Assembly: GCA_005879255.1 (NCBI GenBank)
Contig: VBKY01000053.1
Span: forward strand, 1-26,045
DNA: 26,045 nt
Direction of reading: 5' to 3'
Source of the DNA: Deltaproteobacteria bacterium
GTDB taxonomy: Bacteria; Desulfobacterota_B; Binatia; UBA9968
In this document: in pieces, positions 1-7,322 of the stretch
How positions within the stretch are numbered: position 1 is the stretch's first letter
How the letters are laid out: every line of letters starts with the position of its first letter
Notes under the pieces: model-generated
What the model was told of the DNA's origin: nothing
The model's input: the letters and a program-made list of their open reading frames with translations, nothing else
Database searches by the model: none
Position numbers and translations under genes: made by a program

Positions 1-17
1 TTATCTTGATACGACAT
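1..17 (-). CDS. start of an unidentified gene running off the left edge
   Basis: On the minus strand an ATG at 17-15 is followed by codons reading MSYQD before the window ends. A strong Shine-Dalgarno sequence (gaggaggag, complement of 24-32) lies 6 to 8 bases upstream, which is why I call a real start here. The gene is co-directional with the GH84 gene, which ends about 55 bases upstream of this start, so the two may be co-transcribed. Five residues are too few to name a product. Confidence 0.55.
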
Positions 18-72
18 GGCAATCTCCTCCTCTGATTTGTTTGTATCTAGCTCAAAAGTCCGACCATGACAA

Positions 73-1227
73 TCAATCATCCTGCGCTGCGTGATGCAAA
101 GTCTGGCGGATTGCCGTACTCCATGGTGCGAGCTCCTTGGCCCACTTATCTCTTCGATGGGTGTCGATGTAGCCAAGTGCGGCGGCGAGACGAAGACTCT
201 CGCGCCGGGTCAATTGGAATGCTCTTATAGAAGCTTTGGCCGGTCGGCTGGCTTCAGCGAAGCGCCGAATAGCGCGCCAATACGGCAATGCATTGGCGCC
301 GAATCGCTCTTTCACGGCGCGATTCCAGCTGCGTTCCGATGCGTACGCTCGCGGCGCGGCGGCGTAGTCGAAACAAGTCGCCAGCGGCAAGAAGCTCAGC
401 TCCTCTTGCAGCAGCGGATTGTTGAGATAGCCGTAAACGATCTCCGGTAGCCTTAGATCGCGGCTTTGGAGCGGCCCGATATGGAGTTCGTCGCTCATCG
501 TAAGATCGTTGACCGGATAGTTATCCCAAAGAAGCAGCGGGCGCCGAATCTTTTGACCGATCTGCCGCACATGGGTCAGCGTGATTTTTTTGGAGACCAC
601 CGAGGGACCGGTCCAAAAGCAGGCGACATTTAGCGGCAGATGCGCGGCGAGAGTTTCCAGAAAGTTTTCCTCAAAGGCGCCGAAAACGCGCTCCAGCAGC
701 GGATCTTCGCTATAATAGGAAGGACAAATCCACCATTCCACTTCGGTCCATGATGTGGGCTGACGGGCTTTGATCTCCGCCAACCAGCTGCCTTGAGCGC
801 GCGCCAGACTGTTTTTGAAAATTCGCTGATCACGCTCGTGTGTAAGCCGTGAAGGAATATCGTCGAAAAGCACAGCAAAGGTTCTCACGCCGGTTTGGTA
901 AAAACGATGCGCTTTACGGAGCAAAATCTCGATCGGTTCACGGTCAGAAAAACACAGTCCTTCGCCGGGATGAAAGCTGTAGACAAAGTCAATATTATTT
1001 CTCTGCGCGTGATGAATCAAAGGTAAAAGCTCGCGCCACTGGCGCCGAGGATAGGCAACACGCCAGCGCTTGCGGTGGTAAGGATCGTCCTTAGGCGCGT
1101 AAATGTAAGTATTCATCCCGCGAGCCGCGCCAAATTCGAAAAGTCGCCGGCGATGCGCCATGCTCCAAAGCGGCCCGAAGAACCCTTCGACGATACCGCG
1201 CCGTTGAAAAATTCCGTGCTCCGTCAT
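73..1227 (-). CDS. GH84 family beta-N-acetylglucosaminidase (protein O-GlcNAcase-like)
   Basis: A 384-residue glycoside hydrolase of family GH84, which removes beta-linked N-acetylglucosamine by substrate-assisted catalysis. Visible hallmarks are the opening strand GIVEGFFG (11-18), YIYAPKDDPYHR (41-52), the catalytic aspartate pair in LFDDI (D122-D123), WTGP (205-208), and the sugar-binding WDN and ND residues (234-236, 240-241). These align with the human OGA catalytic core. The open frame continues upstream to 1575, but that part runs antisense to the SUMF1-like gene and has no family similarity. I therefore start at the ATG just before the conserved core. With this start there is no signal peptide, so the enzyme is predicted to be cytoplasmic, unlike the large secreted GH84 enzymes of gut bacteria and clostridia. 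The natural substrate is unknown. It is divergent from the SUMF1-like gene, 97 bases away. Confidence 0.88.
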   Translation of the reverse strand: MTEHGIFQRRGIVEGFFGPLWSMAHRRRLFEFGAARGMNTYIYAPKDDPYHRKRWRVAYPRRQWRELLPLIHHAQRNNIDFVYSFHPGEGLCFSDREPIEILLRKAHRFYQTGVRTFAVLFDDIPSRLTHERDQRIFKNSLARAQGSWLAEIKARQPTSWTEVEWWICPSYYSEDPLLERVFGAFEENFLETLAAHLPLNVACFWTGPSVVSKKITLTHVRQIGQKIRRPLLLWDNYPVNDLTMSDELHIGPLQSRDLRLPEIVYGYLNNPLLQEELSFLPLATCFDYAAAPRAYASERSWNRAVKERFGANALPYWRAIRRFAEASRPAKASIRAFQLTRRESLRLAAALGYIDTHRRDKWAKELAPWSTAIRQTLHHAAQDD

Positions 1228-1324
1228 GGATTGGCAATTTGTCACAGCGCGCCGGCACTCACAAGTTTCCTTGCCAATGCTTTCGGCATTGCGTAGGATC
1301 TTCAACAGCAAGCACACTTTCCGG

Positions 1325-2143
1325 ATGATCGCTCCGATTTCCGCTGCAATCTGCCGTCGCATGATGCTGTTCGCTCTATCGTCGCTGTTCGCCGGCATTT
1401 CCGGCGCCGCCGAACCGCAAGTGGTCGACGGCATGATTCGGATCCCGGCCGGTATTTTTGTCATGGGTAGCAGCGATGGGCCGGAAGACGAGCGTCCACA
1501 GCATAAAGTCAATTTGGGCGAGTTCTTGATCGATCGAAACCAAGTAACTAACAGCCAATTCGCGCGGTTTCTCAACGCGGTGGGGCCGCAGGGAAGACGT
1601 GGAGAAAAATATTACGACACCGACGACAACGACGCCCGCATCCATCGCCGCGAGGGAAAGTGGGTGGCCGATCCCGGCCATGAAAATCGCCCAGTTGTGG
1701 AAGCGTCATGGTTCGGTGCTGCAACCTACTGCGCGTGGACAGGCAAGCGCTTACCGACGGAAGCGGAGTGGGAGAAGGCGGCGCGTGGAACGGACGGACG
1801 CAAATATCCCTGGGGAAATGAGCCGCCGGACGGCTCGCGCGCCCATTTCAATTCCGGCTGGAACGATTTCCGCGATGTGGGAAGTTTTCTTAAAGGCGCG
1901 AGTCCGTACGGCGTGCTCGATATGGCGGGCAATGGTTGGGAGTGGGTGACCAGCGCCTACAGGCCGTACCCGTATGATCCACATGACGGGCGCGAAGACT
2001 TGACAGAAGATCAGGTGCGAGGCACAAGAGGGGGCGGCCAGGATTTAAATGCCGAGGACCTAACGGTAACGCAGCGCGGACGTCACGTGTCGCGCAATCC
2101 GCGCGGCGGTCACCACAACATCGGCTTTCGTTGCGCGCGCTAG
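1325..2143 (+). CDS. exported SUMF1/formylglycine-generating-enzyme-like domain protein
   Basis: A 272-residue protein with an N-terminal signal peptide (arginines at 11-12, hydrophobic stretch to about 28, cleavage likely near A28-A29), then one FGE-sulfatase domain. Motifs are RIPAGIFVMGSS (39-50), the acidic DGPEDERP (51-58), RLPTEAEWEKAARG (142-155), YPWGN (161-165), DMAGNGWEW (199-207) and the terminal GFRCAR. Genuine formylglycine-generating enzymes carry two catalytic cysteines after the RGGS segment. Here that stretch (about 233-262) has none; the only cysteines in the mature chain are C136 and C270. The protein is therefore probably not an oxidase, and may be a structural or ligand-binding member of the superfamily. 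It lacks the DinB-like iron-binding half of EgtB. The frame is open from 1226, but upstream codons overlap the divergent GH84 gene; 1361 is another possible start. It leads a run with the LysE and desaturase genes. Confidence 0.85.
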   Translation: MIAPISAAICRRMMLFALSSLFAGISGAAEPQVVDGMIRIPAGIFVMGSSDGPEDERPQHKVNLGEFLIDRNQVTNSQFARFLNAVGPQGRRGEKYYDTDDNDARIHRREGKWVADPGHENRPVVEASWFGAATYCAWTGKRLPTEAEWEKAARGTDGRKYPWGNEPPDGSRAHFNSGWNDFRDVGSFLKGASPYGVLDMAGNGWEWVTSAYRPYPYDPHDGREDLTEDQVRGTRGGGQDLNAEDLTVTQRGRHVSRNPRGGHHNIGFRCAR

Positions 2144-2169
2144 GTTGCGTTCATTTATCGATATCGCGA

Positions 2170-2814
2170 ATGCCGATTTATCATTTGATCGAAGGCATGC
2201 TGATAGGTTTGGTGGTCGCTGTTCCCGTGGGACCGCTCGGACTGTTGTGCATCAATCGAGCTTTGATGATGGGACCGGTCTGCGGACTTTTTTCCGGATT
2301 GGGGGTGGCGACAGCCGACGCCCTGGCTGCCGGCATTGCCGCTCTTGGCATCTCGCTGATTTCAGGATTCCTTCTCGAACATCAAATCCTGCTGCGCCTG
2401 GTGGGCGGCATCGTCCTTTGCTTTCTGGGTTTCCGAATCTACCAGACCAAGCCCGCCGAAAAGCTCCCTGTCAGCTCGATCAACGGCTTGTTAAGCGCTT
2501 ACGTGACGACTTTCTTTTTGACTTTTTCCAATCCGGTGACGATTCTTTCTTTCGTGGCAATCTATGCAGGTTGGCATGTGCCGAGCTTGCACGGCCACTA
2601 TTTCGCCGCGGCGGTGCTCACGCTTGGAGTCTTTATCGGCTCGGCGCTGTGGTGGCTCGCGATATTTATCGGTTTGACAACGTTTCGGGAAAAGTTCGAT
2701 CTTAGGTTCCTTGGTTGGGTGCATCGGGTGTCGGGAGTCGTCATCGCCGGCTTCGGCATCGTGGTGCTGTTGAGTTTGTCACCGTTACATCAAAGTCTGA
2801 GGATTCAGTTTTGA
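2170..2814 (+). CDS. LysE/RhtB family exporter
   Basis: A 214-residue inner-membrane protein of the LysE/RhtB translocator family, whose members export amino acids and related small molecules. Hydrophobic segments lie at about 7-28, 38-66, 72-91, 108-133, 145-170 and 184-204. Family signatures are AVPVGPLG near the N-terminus (17-24) and FSNPVTILSF (119-128). I start at the ATG that begins MPIYHLIEGM, because the longer frame from 2131 would overlap the preceding stop and adds no typical sequence. The start lies 26 bases after the SUMF1-like gene and the stop overlaps the start of the desaturase gene, so the three are probably one transcript. The substrate cannot be read from the sequence. 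Confidence 0.85.
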   Translation: MPIYHLIEGMLIGLVVAVPVGPLGLLCINRALMMGPVCGLFSGLGVATADALAAGIAALGISLISGFLLEHQILLRLVGGIVLCFLGFRIYQTKPAEKLPVSSINGLLSAYVTTFFLTFSNPVTILSFVAIYAGWHVPSLHGHYFAAAVLTLGVFIGSALWWLAIFIGLTTFREKFDLRFLGWVHRVSGVVIAGFGIVVLLSLSPLHQSLRIQF

Positions 2815-3788
2815 CCGTGAGACAGGAATCAATCGCTTCGGTGCATCGTAGTGGGGGCATTCCCACCGCGGTTAATTTCACCCTGGCGTGTTTGTATATC
2901 GCGCTTAACCTGTATCAATTTTTCATCCTGCCGGTGTGGCTCTTACCGGCGGCGCCGGGCTGGGCCTGGACGCTGCTGCCGTTGGCCTTCCTGACCAATC
3001 CGTTTTGGAGCCTGATCCACGAAGCGATTCACGATCTGTTTCATCCGAACCGCAGGGTCAACGCTGGCTTCGGTCGCTTTCTTGGAATTCTATTCGGCTC
3101 GCCGTTTCGTATCTTGCGGCTAAGCCATCTGCTCCATCATAAATTGAATCGACTGCCGGTCGAGGGAACGGAATATTATGATCGTAACAGAAACTCGAAA
3201 GCATCCGCCGCTCCGGGATACTACTTTCAAATCTTATACGGATTGTACTTGGTGGAAGTGATTAGCCCGCTGTTGTTCTTTTTGCCGAAGGGTTGGATCA
3301 GACGGTTCAAAGATAAGTTGCTGCGGCCGGAAAGCGTCAGCGCGATCTTGATGCAGAACTGGTTAGGCGATGAGGCGCTGCGCGAGATTCGCTTCGACGG
3401 CGTGCTAACCGTTTCGTGGCTCACGCTTTCGTTCGTGTGTTACGGCGAGAACTGGCCGCTGCTCCTGGCGACGTTGCTGGCGCGCGGATTTCTCATTTCT
3501 TTTCTCGATAACGTCTATCACTACGAAACGCCTGTGAGCGATATCTTCTATGCAAAAAATCTTCGGCTTACATGGCCAATGGCGAAACTGTTGCTCAATT
3601 TCAATTTGCACGGGATTCATCATGTGAACCCGGCGATTCCGTGGATCCATTTGCCCAAGGCATTTGACGCCGAATCCGGTCATTTTCACGGCGACTACTT
3701 CACAGCTTCACTGCACCAATTACGTGGGCCGATTGCGCTTCAGGATTTACCTCACGCGGCGCCGGTGGGAAGCATCCGAAGGACTTAG
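2811..3788 (+). CDS. membrane fatty acid desaturase family protein
   Basis: A 325-residue integral membrane di-iron protein of the fatty acid desaturase/hydroxylase superfamily. The three histidine boxes are visible: HEAIHDLFH (70-78), HLLHH (106-110) and HGIHH (267-271). Hydrophobic spans lie at about 22-45, 52-68, 85-100, 140-160 and 200-233. The TTG start is chosen because tgagga (2798-2803) sits 7 bases upstream and the start overlaps the LysE stop (TTGA), a standard coupled arrangement; the frame is open further up to 2715 without a comparable site. The last 42 bases overlap, tail to tail, the end of the convergent egtD gene. The oxidised substrate may be an acyl lipid, a carotenoid or another hydrophobic compound. 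Confidence 0.85.
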   Translation: MTVRQESIASVHRSGGIPTAVNFTLACLYIALNLYQFFILPVWLLPAAPGWAWTLLPLAFLTNPFWSLIHEAIHDLFHPNRRVNAGFGRFLGILFGSPFRILRLSHLLHHKLNRLPVEGTEYYDRNRNSKASAAPGYYFQILYGLYLVEVISPLLFFLPKGWIRRFKDKLLRPESVSAILMQNWLGDEALREIRFDGVLTVSWLTLSFVCYGENWPLLLATLLARGFLISFLDNVYHYETPVSDIFYAKNLRLTWPMAKLLLNFNLHGIHHVNPAIPWIHLPKAFDAESGHFHGDYFTASLHQLRGPIALQDLPHAAPVGSIRRT

Positions 3789-4814
3789 ACCGCTTTTTTT
3801 AAAAAGCAGGACGGAAAACCACTGGTTCGGATCGGTGAAGTGTTTGACCGGCAATAGGTCGAAAAAGCGCAGCTGTTCTTGCAGCCGGATCGGATCGAAT
3901 TTACGGCTGATCTCGACCAGGATCTTTTCATTTTTTTGCCACTGAAAAGAAGTGTCCACGGTCGGAAAGCGGACCTCGTGCCGTTCGGTGGCGATGGCGT
4001 ACATTTCTATTTGCTGCCATTCGGGATTGAACCACGAATGATAGCGCATTTTAGCGCGGTCAAAGTTGCTCTGGAGCAGCCGGTTGATGTTGCCAAACAC
4101 GTTCAGAATAAATTCCGCGGTCACGCCGCGGCTGTCGTTGTAAGCGTCTTCTAGGATCTTTACCGACTTGACTCGATCAGCGCCGAGCAAAAGAAAATCA
4201 TGAGGGCCCATCGCCGCTGATAAGGCGCGAAAGAAACGCGGAAAGTCGGTATGATTGAAGTTGCCGATGGTGCTGCCGAGAAAGACGAATAAGGTCGGCA
4301 GATCTTTGTCAATTGCTGTAAAACCATGCTCATAGCGCGCGTGCAAACCGTGAAATTCGATTGCCGGGAAGGCGGCGCGGACGGCGTCCCGCGAAGCCAC
4401 AAGACCGGCGAGGCTTACGTCGATGGGCGCAAAAATGCCGCCTCCGCGCTGGCGTAACTGTTCGGTCAATAGATGAACGGTTTTCTTACTGTAACCGGCG
4501 CCGAGCTCGGCAATGCAGCGAACCGGCGCATTGGCGATGATTTCGCCGGCGTAGGTTTCCAGGATCGCGTTCTCCGTCCGGGTGAGATAGTACTCGGGTA
4601 AGTCACAAATCTGCTCGAAGAGCTCGGACCCGCGCTGATCATACAAATGATAGGCTTCCAGCCATCGCGGCTGGTCCCATAGCGTCGTCAGGATGGACAA
4701 CGTCGGAAGCGAATCGAGATCCGCGCCGTTCAACGACCAGATTCCCGGTTGATTGTTCCGCCAGCGCGGCTGCTGGTCGGCGGTAAAGAATGGCGCAGCT
4801 TTTTCTTGTGTCAT
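3747..4814 (-). CDS. egtD: L-histidine Nalpha-methyltransferase, EgtD type
   Basis: A 355-residue SAM-dependent methyltransferase of the EgtD family, which trimethylates the alpha-amino group of histidine to hercynine, the first step to ergothioneine. Visible features are LPEYYLTRTE (72-81, including the histidine-contacting tyrosine), the SAM motif ELGAGYSKKT (103-112), D132 in PIDVS, and GSTIGN (180-185) with its substrate asparagine. M271 in QIEM and E301-S303 in VEIS have the same 30-residue spacing as M252 and E282 of Mycobacterium EgtD (numbering from memory), the residues that select histidine. This favours a true histidine enzyme. The C-terminal tail (about 342-355) is non-conserved and overlaps the convergent desaturase gene. 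Neither the DinB-FGE sulfoxide synthase EgtB nor a rhodanese EanB is in the window. It is divergent from the EgtVU-like importer. Confidence 0.9.
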   Translation of the reverse strand: MTQEKAAPFFTADQQPRWRNNQPGIWSLNGADLDSLPTLSILTTLWDQPRWLEAYHLYDQRGSELFEQICDLPEYYLTRTENAILETYAGEIIANAPVRCIAELGAGYSKKTVHLLTEQLRQRGGGIFAPIDVSLAGLVASRDAVRAAFPAIEFHGLHARYEHGFTAIDKDLPTLFVFLGSTIGNFNHTDFPRFFRALSAAMGPHDFLLLGADRVKSVKILEDAYNDSRGVTAEFILNVFGNINRLLQSNFDRAKMRYHSWFNPEWQQIEMYAIATERHEVRFPTVDTSFQWQKNEKILVEISRKFDPIRLQEQLRFFDLLPVKHFTDPNQWFSVLLFKKSGLSPSDASHRRRVR

Positions 4815-4874
4815 GACTTAAGAGACTATAAAAGAAAAGCCCTGAGGATGCGACCAGGATAGAGAATTTTCGCT
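4815..4874. promoter_or_regulatory. shared divergent promoter region between egtD and the importer genes
   Basis: Only 60 bases separate the two opposed ATGs, so both promoters must lie here or in the gene starts. On the plus strand TATAAA (4827-4832) is a plausible -10 for the importer, with a weak TTGTGT 15 bases upstream. On the minus strand the same AT-rich patch reads TATAGT, ending 10 bases before the egtD ATG, which would give a nearly leaderless egtD message. The two candidates overlap, so expression of the two units could be mutually exclusive or co-regulated. This rests on eye-matched hexamers only. Confidence 0.35.
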
Positions 4875-5642
4875 ATGACCAACGGCCAGACAACAATCGA
4901 GTTTCGCGATGTCAGTTTTGCACTAGCGGACGGCAGGAAGCTCCTGGCGAATCTCAATCTGCAAGTGAACAACGGCGAGACTTTAGTGCTGCTCGGTCGC
5001 AGCGGTTCCGGCAAGACGACGACGATGAAGCTGATCAACCGGCTGATCGATCCCACCTCGGGCGAAGTCCGGGTTGATGGGAAGCCGACGATTGAGTGGG
5101 ACCCGATTCGGCTGCGCCGGCGCATCGGCTACGTCATTCAAGAAGTCGGCTTATTTCCCCATCTCACCGTCGAGGAAAATATCGGCGTGGTGCCGCGCCT
5201 CGAGGGATGGGACGCGGATCGCATTCAAGCCCGCGCTCGAGCATTGCTGACGATGGTCGGACTCGATGCCGATCGTTTCGCGCGGCGTTATCCGAGGGAG
5301 CTTTCCGGCGGGCAGCGCCAGCGCGTCGGTGTCGCTCGCGCGCTCGCTGCCGACCCGCCGGTGATTTTGCTCGACGAGCCGTTCGGTGCCCTAGATCCGA
5401 TTACCCGGCGGGAGATCCAGCAGGAATTTAGATCACTGCAGCACGAGCTCGGCAAAACCATGGTCTTTGTCACCCACGATATCGCTGAGGCCTTTGTGCT
5501 TGCGACGCGAATCGCACTGCTCAAAGACGGCGAAATGATTCTGTTAGGTCTCCCGGCGGAATTGCTTCAGTCACGTCATCCCGAAGCGCGCGCCTTCGCC
5601 CAATGCTTTCATGACAGCCAGAGCACCGGGAGCTCCGCGTGA
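4875..5642 (+). CDS. ABC transporter ATP-binding protein, quaternary-amine/ergothioneine importer type (EgtV/OpuCA-like)
   Basis: A 255-residue ATPase of the ProV/OpuCA/EgtV class, which powers uptake of betaine-like solutes. Visible motifs are Walker A GRSGSGKTT (41-49), Q-loop glutamine Q89, signature LSGGQ (143-147), Walker B VILLDEP (163-169) and the switch histidine H201. It lacks the C-terminal CBS domains of long osmoregulatory OpuCA/ProV proteins; the short CBS-free form is also what EgtV has. The stop overlaps the next start by four bases (GTGA), so the two products are translationally coupled. Its place beside egtD suggests a trimethylated histidine derivative as cargo, but glycine betaine or choline cannot be excluded from sequence. 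Confidence 0.9.
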   Translation: MTNGQTTIEFRDVSFALADGRKLLANLNLQVNNGETLVLLGRSGSGKTTTMKLINRLIDPTSGEVRVDGKPTIEWDPIRLRRRIGYVIQEVGLFPHLTVEENIGVVPRLEGWDADRIQARARALLTMVGLDADRFARRYPRELSGGQRQRVGVARALAADPPVILLDEPFGALDPITRREIQQEFRSLQHELGKTMVFVTHDIAEAFVLATRIALLKDGEMILLGLPAELLQSRHPEARAFAQCFHDSQSTGSSA

Positions 5643-7198
5643 CTCTGCTGGATTTTTTTTCGCGCAACAGCGCGGAGCTCATCACGCTGACCTTCGAGCA
5701 TTTGTTTCTGGTCGTGGTTTCGACCGGTATCGCGATTCTCATTGGCGTTCCCCTCGGAATTCTTCTGACCCGCAAGCCGGCGCTCAGCAAACCGGTTCTC
5801 GGCTTCGCCAACATCATGCAGACGGTGCCGAGTCTCGCGCTGTTCGGTTTTTTGATTCCGCTGAACGTCTACCTGTTTCACGTAAAGATTCTCGGCGGCA
5901 TTGGCGCTCGTACGGCCATCGTCGCGCTGGTGTTATACGCGCTGCTGCCGATCATTCGAAACACCTTTATCGGAATCAGCAACGTCGATCCCGCCATTCG
6001 CGATGCCGGACGCGGTATGGGCATGACCGACCGGCAGTTGCTGTTTCAGGTCGAGCTGCCCCTCGCGCTCGGCGTGATCATTGCCGGAGTGCGCGTCGCC
6101 ACCGTCATTTGCGTCGGCACTGCGACCATCGCCGCGGCCATCGATGCCGGCGGTTTGGGGCGCTATATTTTTCGCGGTCTCAGGGCCAACGACAACGTGC
6201 TGATTTTGGCCGGTGCAGTGCCGGCGGCATTAATCGCCGTGGCCGCCGATTTGCTGCTTGGATACGTCGAGCGGGCGATTCAATTCGGCGGCGCGATCCA
6301 GTGGCGTTCGAAGAAATTGCTCTGGTCCGGTGCGGTGTCGCTGTTGCTTATTTTTGGCGTCGTCAGTTTTTTCCTTCGTGGACCCGCGGGGCGTATCGCG
6401 GTGGGCTCAAAAGACTTCACGGAACAAGTCATTTTGGGCGAGATTCTCGCCCAGGCGATCGAAGCGAAAACAGGTTTGCAGGTCGTTCGCCGTTTCGATC
6501 TCGGTGGCAACCTTGCCCACGAGGCGCTCATTGCCGGCGAGCTCGATCTCTACGTTGAATACACCGGTACGGCTCTGCTGGCGATTCTAAAAAGCCGACC
6601 GCTGACTGACCCGCAGGAAGTTTTGCGACGCGTCAAAACCGAATACGCGAGTCGATTCAAGCTCGAATGGACCGAGCCGCTCGGTTTCAATAACACCTTC
6701 GCCATCCTGGTGCGGGGAGATGATGCGAAAAGGCTGCGCTTAAAAACCATTACTGATGCGTCCAAGATCTCAGCCCAGTGGCGCGCCGGCTTCGGCCAAG
6801 ATTTCATGTCCAGGTCGGATGGTTATCCTGGTTTCGCTCAAACCTACGGTTTTCATTTCCAGGAAATTAGGGAGATGGATCTGTCTCTGACCTATCGGGC
6901 GCTGGCTGAAAATCAGGTCGATCTGATCGCGGGCAACTCGACCGATGGATTGATCTCCCGCTACGGCTTTTTCCAATTGGAAGACGACCGGCATTACTTT
7001 CCGCCCTACGACGCCGTGCCGGTGGCTCGCCAAGCGACGCTGCAAAAGCATCCTGAGGTTCGTAGCGTGCTGCAGCAGCTTGGAGGAATTCTGACGGTCG
7101 ATGAGATGAGAAAACTCAATTACGCCGTAGACGGTGAAAAGCGTCAGCCGGGCGAGGTGGCGCGAGAGTTTTTGCGCCGAAACGGCATCTTGAGTTGA
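5639..7198 (+). CDS. fused ABC permease/solute-binding protein (EgtU/OpuC-like)
   Basis: A 519-residue single chain combining permease and binding protein. Residues 1-248 are the permease: hydrophobic spans at about 20-43, 56-75, 88-106, 142-166 and 184-206, a final helix at 227-246 tethering the binding domain, and the EAA-type cytoplasmic loop around 121-141. Residues 252-519 form an OpuAC-type binding domain opening with IAVGSKDFTEQVILGEI and carrying DLYVEYTGT (303-311) and NSTDGLI (433-439). This fusion order is that of EgtU, the ergothioneine uptake protein of Helicobacter and Streptococcus, and also of some OpuC/choline systems. The GTG start overlaps the ATPase stop. Because the binding domain is attached, no separate binding protein is needed, and none follows. 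Substrate is inferred from the egtD neighbour. Confidence 0.9.
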   Translation: MTLLDFFSRNSAELITLTFEHLFLVVVSTGIAILIGVPLGILLTRKPALSKPVLGFANIMQTVPSLALFGFLIPLNVYLFHVKILGGIGARTAIVALVLYALLPIIRNTFIGISNVDPAIRDAGRGMGMTDRQLLFQVELPLALGVIIAGVRVATVICVGTATIAAAIDAGGLGRYIFRGLRANDNVLILAGAVPAALIAVAADLLLGYVERAIQFGGAIQWRSKKLLWSGAVSLLLIFGVVSFFLRGPAGRIAVGSKDFTEQVILGEILAQAIEAKTGLQVVRRFDLGGNLAHEALIAGELDLYVEYTGTALLAILKSRPLTDPQEVLRRVKTEYASRFKLEWTEPLGFNNTFAILVRGDDAKRLRLKTITDASKISAQWRAGFGQDFMSRSDGYPGFAQTYGFHFQEIREMDLSLTYRALAENQVDLIAGNSTDGLISRYGFFQLEDDRHYFPPYDAVPVARQATLQKHPEVRSVLQQLGGILTVDEMRKLNYAVDGEKRQPGEVAREFLRRNGILS

Positions 7199-7204
7199 GC
7201 GTAC

Positions 7205-7222
7205 CTCGTCAAACCCGACGAG
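7205..7222 (+). other. small hairpin after the importer operon
   Basis: CTCGTC and GACGAG pair around the loop AAACCC seven bases after the EgtU-like stop. No T-run follows, so it is not a convincing intrinsic terminator; it may stabilise the 3' end of the message. A second, imperfect inverted repeat (agtcg... cgact) occupies the rest of the gap up to about 7270. Confidence 0.3.
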
Positions 7223-7322
7223 ACAAAGAGTCGGCGATGTAAGGCGCGTTAGTCGTTCATCGGCGCGACTTTAAAGCTACGTCCAAGTACCGACGATGAG
7301 TGGCTTAGAAATGAGCTGAAGG

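Noticed and set aside
1228..1575. N-terminal extension of the GH84 frame
   Set aside because: It runs antisense to the SUMF1-like gene and has no glycosidase similarity; the conserved core begins just after the ATG at 1227.
1325..2143. SUMF1-like gene as the missing EgtB
   Set aside because: EgtB needs a DinB-type domain with an HxxxHxE iron site and is cytoplasmic; this protein has a signal peptide and only the FGE-type domain.
5611..6558. 315-codon arginine-rich open frame over the permease gene
   Set aside because: It is a shadow in another frame of a clearly conserved permease/binding protein; the composition is unlike a real protein.
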